DNA of 64,000 bases from assembly GCA_964390005.1 (NCBI GenBank), contig CAYMGM010000002.1, positions 205,460 to 269,459 on the forward strand, in the 5' to 3' direction. Positions 59,707 to 64,000 of this stretch are shown piece by piece; position 1 is the first letter of the stretch, and every line of letters begins with the position of its first letter. The stretch is from CAYMGM01 sp964390005 (GTDB taxonomy: Bacteria; Pseudomonadota; Alphaproteobacteria; UBA9219). The translations under genes were made by a program, and so were the position numbers. Below the pieces are notes generated by a model that did no database searches, had not been told where the DNA came from, and saw only the letters and a program-made list of their open reading frames with translations.

Positions 59707-60066
59707 TTATTGAAGATCCATCGATGCAATCCAAGCGGCAGCTTGATGAAAAAGCGCCTCGGGCTCGCCGCAGACCTCAAAAACCTTAAGCCGCCCCGTT
59801 TGCCCCGCTTTGACCGAGACCGCGTTTTTGTGACACCCCAAAGCGCGCGCCAACACTTCAATCAGAGCTTTGTTGGCTTTTCCGCCTTCGGGCGCTTCGG
59901 CCACCGCGATCTCAACAGCCCATCCTTCGTCGGCTAAAGGAACGATTTTAGGTTTCCGCGCACGCCCCCCCGTTGCGCCGGGCCGCGCCCGAACAGAAAG
60001 GCGTATCCCGCCCGAAAACCGCCGCACAAGAAGCGCCTCCTTGTCCTTTTCATTGCTTTGAACCAT
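59707..60066 (-). CDS. DUF167 (YggU) family protein
   Basis: 119 residues from ATG 60066. Matches the DUF167 fold: IRLSVRARPGATGGR, EIAVAEAPEGGKANKALIEV, LARALGCHKNAVSVKAGQTG. Function unknown. It lies divergently next to the HAD gene, with ~47 bp between starts. A longer frame to 60120 overlaps the HAD gene and is rejected. Confidence 0.88.
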   Translation of the reverse strand: MVQSNEKDKEALLVRRFSGGIRLSVRARPGATGGRARKPKIVPLADEGWAVEIAVAEAPEGGKANKALIEVLARALGCHKNAVSVKAGQTGRLKVFEVCGEPEALFHQAAAWIASMDLQ

Positions 60067-60113
60067 AATGGGCTCTCTCTCATTTCTATTTGCCAAACAA
60101 GGCCAACCATAGA

Positions 60114-60746
60114 ATGACACCTCCTTTTCATCAATGCTCTATGATCTTGTGGGACCTTGACGGCGTCTTGTTCGAAATCTTTGCGCCCGATGGATCGTTT
60201 CTGTGGTCGCGCACCATCGAACAAGATCTGGGCATTCCGCGGCGTGTTTTGGAACGTCTTTTTCGGTCCGATGCCTGGGAACAGGCCATTTTAGGTTTAC
60301 AGGACGAAAAAGACATCATCGCCGCACTTTTCGTACAAGAAAATGTCGCTTGCTCCCCCGATGATTTTCTTTCTTATTGGCTTGAAAAAGATCTGCATCC
60401 GCGCCGCGCTTTGACCCGCCTCCTCAAACAATTGCCATCCTGCCTTGCCACGAACCAAACGCCACGCCGCGCGGACAGGATCGAAAGGATGTTCAAAGAC
60501 ACCTTTCAAAGGTTATTCATCTCCAGCCGCTTGCATATTGCCAAACCGGACCCTGCTTTTTTCGAAACCGTCGAAAAGGCATTGGCCCTGCCGCCGACAA
60601 CCCTGTGCTTGATCGACGATACGCCAGCCGTTATCGGCGCCGCGCAAAAATGCGGCTGGCAAACCCATCATTTTCAAAATGAACGCGATCTTATCACAGC
60701 GCTTCAGGCATCGTTTCCGCAGCTTTCCGCGCGCCAACGACCATAA
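60114..60746 (+). CDS. HAD-superfamily hydrolase
   Basis: 210 residues from ATG 60114 (ATG 60141 or a TTG at 60090 are alternatives). Motif I ILWDLDGVLFE (nucleophile Asp), motif II SCLATNQTPRRADRI, motif III KPDPAFFETV, motif IV TLCLIDDTPAVIGAAQKCGW, and a helical cap after motif I (subfamily IA). Sugar-phosphate phosphatase or phosphomutase of the beta-PGM group is plausible. Substrate unknown. Confidence 0.85.
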   Translation: MTPPFHQCSMILWDLDGVLFEIFAPDGSFLWSRTIEQDLGIPRRVLERLFRSDAWEQAILGLQDEKDIIAALFVQENVACSPDDFLSYWLEKDLHPRRALTRLLKQLPSCLATNQTPRRADRIERMFKDTFQRLFISSRLHIAKPDPAFFETVEKALALPPTTLCLIDDTPAVIGAAQKCGWQTHHFQNERDLITALQASFPQLSARQRP

Positions 60747-60771
60747 CAAAAGAGGCCTTTGGACCTGCCTA

Positions 60772-62010
60772 TCAGGCAGCCCACGCTTCCATCGTCGGCA
60801 TCGGCAACGCTAACATCGCCCCATACAGATCAAACATCGCATCGCGCCAGAACTCCATCGGGAAAGAATCGCCGATAAAGCCGCGCGCCGTTTGCGCCAT
60901 ATCAATCCGTTTGTCAGCCCCCATCGTGACGGCTTCACGCAGCGCTTCGGTCAAAGCGCCTTTGTCGCCCGCCGCCACGACCCAAGCAGTTTGATCGGGG
61001 CTGATCATCTCAATATTCGCGCCGCAATCCGTCACAATAACGGGCCGCCCCAAAGCCTGCCCCGCCAAAAGCTCCATCGCCTGCCCGCGCGGCATCGCGT
61101 TATTGGCGACCACCAAACTGGCAAGCCAACAAGCGGCGGGCCAATCTGGGCATGTCTCTGGCATCACGATCTTGCCTTCCAGCCCCAGTTTCGAGACATT
61201 CTTTTCAAGCGCGCGCCGCAACCCCGACGATCCGTCATCGTTGCCGATCATAACCAGATAAGCATCGCTACGATCCAGCGACGCAAAGGCCTCAAGCAAC
61301 GCCTCGTGCCCGAAACCGGGCTTCATCGGCATGGCGGCCAAAATAACGACGGCTTGCTCGGGTAACCGCCAATCATGGCTCAGGCGCGCCAACCGCTCGG
61401 GCGTCACGCGCCCCGCATCGTACCACTGCATATCGACGCCCGGCGCGATCTGATACAAAAAGTCCGTCGCCAACTGAAAATCTTGCCGCAAATGCCGCAC
61501 CATATAGGCCGACGGCACGCGAAACCGCGCGCCCTTATCGGCGGCCGTTTGCAAAAGCTTGCGCCGCGCAGGCGTCACCGGTGCCGGCTCGGTCAGATCC
61601 AAGATCACAGGCAGCGATTGCCGCACCGCCGCCGCCAAAGCCGGAGCCATAACGTCAAAGCCGTGCGCATGAAGCAAAACAGGCCGCTCTTTTTGAAGGA
61701 TGGCCTCTAACCGCCGCCGGGCGCGCAGCCGCGCCCACATCGAATCGTTTTGCAAGGCCGGGACTTGAAGATGACGCACAGCGGCACGTTCTGCCTCCAA
61801 AACCAGCGCCCCCCCGGCCGAGGCAATAAAAGGCTTCCACCCGGCCCTATGTGTTTGAATAGAAAGATCAACGACCTCGCGCCCGGCCCAATTGGCCTCA
61901 AGATTGGCGCACACATGTAAAACCCCGGGCCTAGCCGCGCGGCTGGCATTGTGAAGCGGAGCTTTCCTGTTAGAATAAGGCATCGAAGGTTCAGGCATCT
62001 TAACGGACAT
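60772..62010 (-). CDS. Glycosyltransferase-like protein, GT4 group
   Basis: 412 residues. N-terminal part LHVCANLEANWAGREVVDLS, C-terminal AVVILAAMPMKPGFGHEALL, AYLVMIGNDDGSSGLRR and QAMELLAGQALGRPVIVTDC (GT4 E-x7-E-like region). It is divergent from the alpha/beta hydrolase, and could belong with the other two glycosyltransferases. Less conserved than they are. Confidence 0.75.
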   Translation of the reverse strand: MSVKMPEPSMPYSNRKAPLHNASRAARPGVLHVCANLEANWAGREVVDLSIQTHRAGWKPFIASAGGALVLEAERAAVRHLQVPALQNDSMWARLRARRRLEAILQKERPVLLHAHGFDVMAPALAAAVRQSLPVILDLTEPAPVTPARRKLLQTAADKGARFRVPSAYMVRHLRQDFQLATDFLYQIAPGVDMQWYDAGRVTPERLARLSHDWRLPEQAVVILAAMPMKPGFGHEALLEAFASLDRSDAYLVMIGNDDGSSGLRRALEKNVSKLGLEGKIVMPETCPDWPAACWLASLVVANNAMPRGQAMELLAGQALGRPVIVTDCGANIEMISPDQTAWVVAAGDKGALTEALREAVTMGADKRIDMAQTARGFIGDSFPMEFWRDAMFDLYGAMLALPMPTMEAWAA

Positions 62011-62038
62011 CTTGATAAAGGGCTTCAGAGAGACTCAC

Positions 62039-62821
62039 ATGAATAACGGAGCAAGTTTCCTTACTCTATCGGATCGGGCCTTAGCGTATCAACAGTGGCG
62101 CGCTGCGCCAAGCCGACAGAATGCGCCAGGTGTGATATTTTTGGGCGGCTTTGCCTCAGACATGACCGGAACCAAAGCCAGCTTCTTAAGCCAAATGGCT
62201 CAAAAAGAGGGTTTAGCCTTTGTCCGCTTTGATTATCGGGGGCATGGTCTGTCCAGCGGCAAGTTCGAAACCAGCACGCTTGGCGATTGGCTGGACGACG
62301 CCCTGACCATCTTTGACCGCCTGACCACGGGCCCTCAGATCGTCATTGGCTCGTCGATGGGGGGCTGGCTCGGCCTTTTATTGGCCCGCGCCCGCCCGGA
62401 CCGCTTGCGGGCTTTTATCGGCATATCGGCAGCCCCCGACTTCACCAAAGATCTGATCGAAGACATCTTAACACCTGAACAAAAACAAGAATTAGACAGA
62501 CGCGGCTATATCTTGGACCCAACCGCGCCCCCCGAACATCAGGTTCCGATCACTAAAAAGCTGATCGAGGAAGGACGCAACCACCTCCTCCTCCCCGCGG
62601 CCCCGATCAAGATCCCGGCCCCTGTCTGTTTGTTGCAAGGTCAAAAAGACCAAGAGGTCCCCTGGAAACACGCGCTGCGCGTCGCCGAAGCGATTGAAAG
62701 CCCCGACGTGCGGCTGTGCTTGATTAAAGATGGGGCCCACAGCTTGTCGCGCCCGGACGACCTGACGCTGTTATGGCATTGCGTCCTGATGAACAGCGCC
62801 GAGCCTTTCGATGCCAGCTAA
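62039..62821 (+). CDS. Alpha/beta hydrolase
   Basis: 260 residues from ATG 62039. Nucleophile elbow VIGSSMGGWLGLLLA (Ser), preceded by VIFLGGFASDMTGTKASFLS and VRFDYRGHGLSSGKF, catalytic Asp near LLQGQKDQEVPWKHAL and His in IKDGAHSLSRPDDL. This resembles the ABHD10/serine-hydrolase group. Substrate unknown. The next gene (TPM) starts 31 bp after its end. Confidence 0.86.
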   Translation: MNNGASFLTLSDRALAYQQWRAAPSRQNAPGVIFLGGFASDMTGTKASFLSQMAQKEGLAFVRFDYRGHGLSSGKFETSTLGDWLDDALTIFDRLTTGPQIVIGSSMGGWLGLLLARARPDRLRAFIGISAAPDFTKDLIEDILTPEQKQELDRRGYILDPTAPPEHQVPITKKLIEEGRNHLLLPAAPIKIPAPVCLLQGQKDQEVPWKHALRVAEAIESPDVRLCLIKDGAHSLSRPDDLTLLWHCVLMNSAEPFDAS

Positions 62822-62852
62822 CACGCCCCCCTCTAAGAAAAAGGAAAGATCA

Positions 62853-63608
62853 ATGAAAAAAGGCTGTTACACTTTTCTTATCACCCTTTTCTTCATGCTG
62901 ATGACAGGCCTGATCCCGCTGGCAGCGCGTGCAGAAACCTTCCCTGACAAACCGGCCAAGAACGATTTTTATGTCGATAAAGCCGACCTGATTTCCCCCG
63001 AGGACCGCACGGCCATCAACCAAGTGGCCAGCGCCCTTTGGCGAGACAAACAAATCCCCCTTGTGGTTGTCACCATTGACACGCTGTCCAGCTATGGGGC
63101 AAGCGCGATGGGGACCGAGGCCTATGCGCGCGCCCTGTTTAACCTTTGGGGCCTTGGCTCACAAAGCCGGAACTATGGCATTCTTTTCTTGATCTCGCGC
63201 GGCGACCGTTCGGCACGCATCCAGCTGGGCGGTGCCTTTGCGCATGAACACGACGCCCAAACCGACGATATCATGCAATCGCTGGTCATCCCGGCCTTTA
63301 AGCGCGGCGATTTCTCGGTGGGCATCAAAGACGGAGTTAAGGGCCTCGATTCCCTTGCCCGCGGCCTTCCCCTGCCCACGCCGACGGTCCCGACATGGAC
63401 ATGGGTTATCCTTCTTGGCGGGATGGCTTTGGTGATCTTTGGGATCGTCAATCTTTTCCGCTCTGGCCGTTCGGGATGGGCCTGGGCCTTGATCGCGGCC
63501 CTGGGCGCCATCCTTTTCTTTGCCCTGCGCAATAGCGGCGGCGGCTCATCTGGAGGCTTTGGCGGCGGCTCGTCCGATGGCGGTGGCGGCTCGTCCGGAT
63601 CATGGTAA
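62853..63608 (+). CDS. TPM-domain membrane protein (YgcG/DUF477 type)
   Basis: 251 residues from ATG 62853 (AAGGAAAG upstream; a longer frame starts inside the previous gene). Signal TFLITLFFMLMTGLIPLAARA, a TPM domain (DFYVDKADLISPEDRTAINQ, RNYGILFLISRGDRSARIQL), two membrane segments (WVILLGGMALVIFGIVNL, WALIAALGAILFFAL), and a C-terminal Gly/Ser tail (GGGSSGGFGGGSSDGGGGSS) typical of the group. TPM proteins act in photosystem II repair in plants; in bacteria the role is not settled. Confidence 0.88.
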   Translation: MKKGCYTFLITLFFMLMTGLIPLAARAETFPDKPAKNDFYVDKADLISPEDRTAINQVASALWRDKQIPLVVVTIDTLSSYGASAMGTEAYARALFNLWGLGSQSRNYGILFLISRGDRSARIQLGGAFAHEHDAQTDDIMQSLVIPAFKRGDFSVGIKDGVKGLDSLARGLPLPTPTVPTWTWVILLGGMALVIFGIVNLFRSGRSGWAWALIAALGAILFFALRNSGGGSSGGFGGGSSDGGGGSSGSW

Positions 63609-63645
63609 AGAAGAGGCCGCGACAAGAGAAAAAGGCCCTTTCTTT
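63607..63645 (+). terminator. Hairpin after the TPM gene
   Basis: Twelve-residue arms (AAAGAAGAGGCC / GGCCCTTTCTTT, one mismatch and one G-T) with a 15-nt loop; the T stretch is part of the right arm. Confidence 0.45.
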
Positions 63646-63738
63646 AAAAAGAGTACTTCCAAGACAGGCCTAAACAGGCTAAACAGGGCGTCGCTTTGGG
63701 CGCTTTTAGGAGCGCAGGAAGCGACAAAAAGAGAATGC

Positions 63739-63831
63739 GGAGAGGTGGCCGAGTGGTTGAAGGCGCTCGCCTGGAAAGCGGGTGTAGGGTGTTGAGCCCT
63801 ACCGTGAGTTCGAATCTCATCCTCTCCGCCA
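63739..63831 (+). tRNA. tRNA-Ser (anticodon GGA)
   Basis: Class II tRNA of 93 nt: acceptor GGAGAGG / CCTCTCC, D arm, anticodon stem CTCGC / GCGGG with loop CTGGAAA, long variable arm (GTAGGGTGTTGAGCCCTAC), T loop TTCGAAT. CCA is encoded at 63829-63831. It reads TCC and TCT serine codons. Confidence 0.96.
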
Positions 63832-63840
63832 TTTAACATA

Positions 63841-63866
63841 GCGAAAAGGCTCTCTCTGCCTTTTGC
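63841..63866 (+). terminator. Hairpin after tRNA-Ser
   Basis: AAAAGGC / GCCTTTT stem with a 7-nt loop, 10 bp behind the tRNA. The T run is in the stem. The remaining ~134 bp to the window edge show no gene, only a repeated GCCCGTTT(T)TCTCTCT motif near 63950-63983. Confidence 0.45.
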
Positions 63867-64000
63867 ATCACGCTTAAAATACGCAAGAAAACGCAGGGTT
63901 TTCACAATTTGAAACCCGACTTCGTGCGCCCAAAATCTGGCAACCGAAGCCCGTTTTTCTCTCTCTTATGCCCGTTTCTCTCTATCGAACCCTACTTTTC

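Noticed and set aside
63950..63990. Two near-identical GCCCGTTT(T)TCTCTCT stretches at the right edge
   Set aside because: Only two copies and cut by the window end; cannot be called a repeat array.

Overview
This 64 kb window is chromosomal DNA from an alphaproteobacterium. The evidence is the gene content and gene neighbourhoods: uvrC followed by pgsA, an AddAB recombination system, the amgK-murU peptidoglycan recycling pair next to tsaE, a DivL-type kinase whose phosphoacceptor histidine is a tyrosine, an LdtR-type MarR regulator, DUF1036 and DUF882 proteins, and a PF10082-like outer-membrane barrel. The base composition looks even. I see no phage, insertion sequence, plasmid or CRISPR signature. 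The lineage within the class cannot be settled from this window.

Layout. 1-8.5 kb: the end of uvrC, pgsA, an iron-type alcohol dehydrogenase, a hybrid histidine kinase, a metallophosphatase, rnhA-thrB and an LdtR-like MarR regulator. 8.5-18.7 kb: a uracil-DNA-glycosylase-like protein, dxs behind a structured leader, rpmJ, an NhaD antiporter, tRNA-Thr, pyruvate kinase and two tandem TPR/glycosyltransferase-like proteins. 18.7-24.2 kb: unknown proteins, including two tandem paralogues, then plsC-miaB-rlmN. 24.2-30.3 kb: a probable polysaccharide-export locus (Wza-like secretin, outer-membrane barrel, a serine-rich secreted protein, other exported proteins, an acetyltransferase, a DUF882 lipoprotein). 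30.3-37.8 kb: an OmpR-like regulator, class I aldolase, exported proteins, a PDE-like HD protein beside a Crp homologue, ubiE and trxA. 37.9-49.4 kb: one long minus-strand run, divL-tsaE-amgK-murU-addB-addA. 49.5-55.5 kb: phoH, envC, gpmI and small exported or membrane proteins. 55.6-64 kb: three glycosyltransferases with a stand-alone ClpB-D1-like ATPase between two of them, 5-formyl-THF cyclo-ligase, DUF167, a HAD hydrolase, an alpha/beta hydrolase, a TPM-domain protein and tRNA-Ser.

How the genes fit together. Most of the window is housekeeping: glycolysis (pyk, gpmI, fbaB), isoprenoid and quinone synthesis (dxs, ubiE), phospholipid synthesis (pgsA, plsC), RNA modification (miaB, rlmN, tsaE), DNA repair (uvrC, UDG-like, addAB) and envelope recycling (amgK, murU, envC). 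The accessory content is mainly surface polysaccharide synthesis and export. The most interesting regulatory unit is a Crp homologue with a canonical cyclic-nucleotide pocket next to a gene for an HD protein that resembles class I cyclic-nucleotide phosphodiesterases, with a near-consensus Crp site upstream of that gene. Other items worth following are the DivL-type tyrosine kinase, two putative structured leaders (upstream of dxs and of phoH), and a family of unknown helical proteins present in at least two tandem copies.
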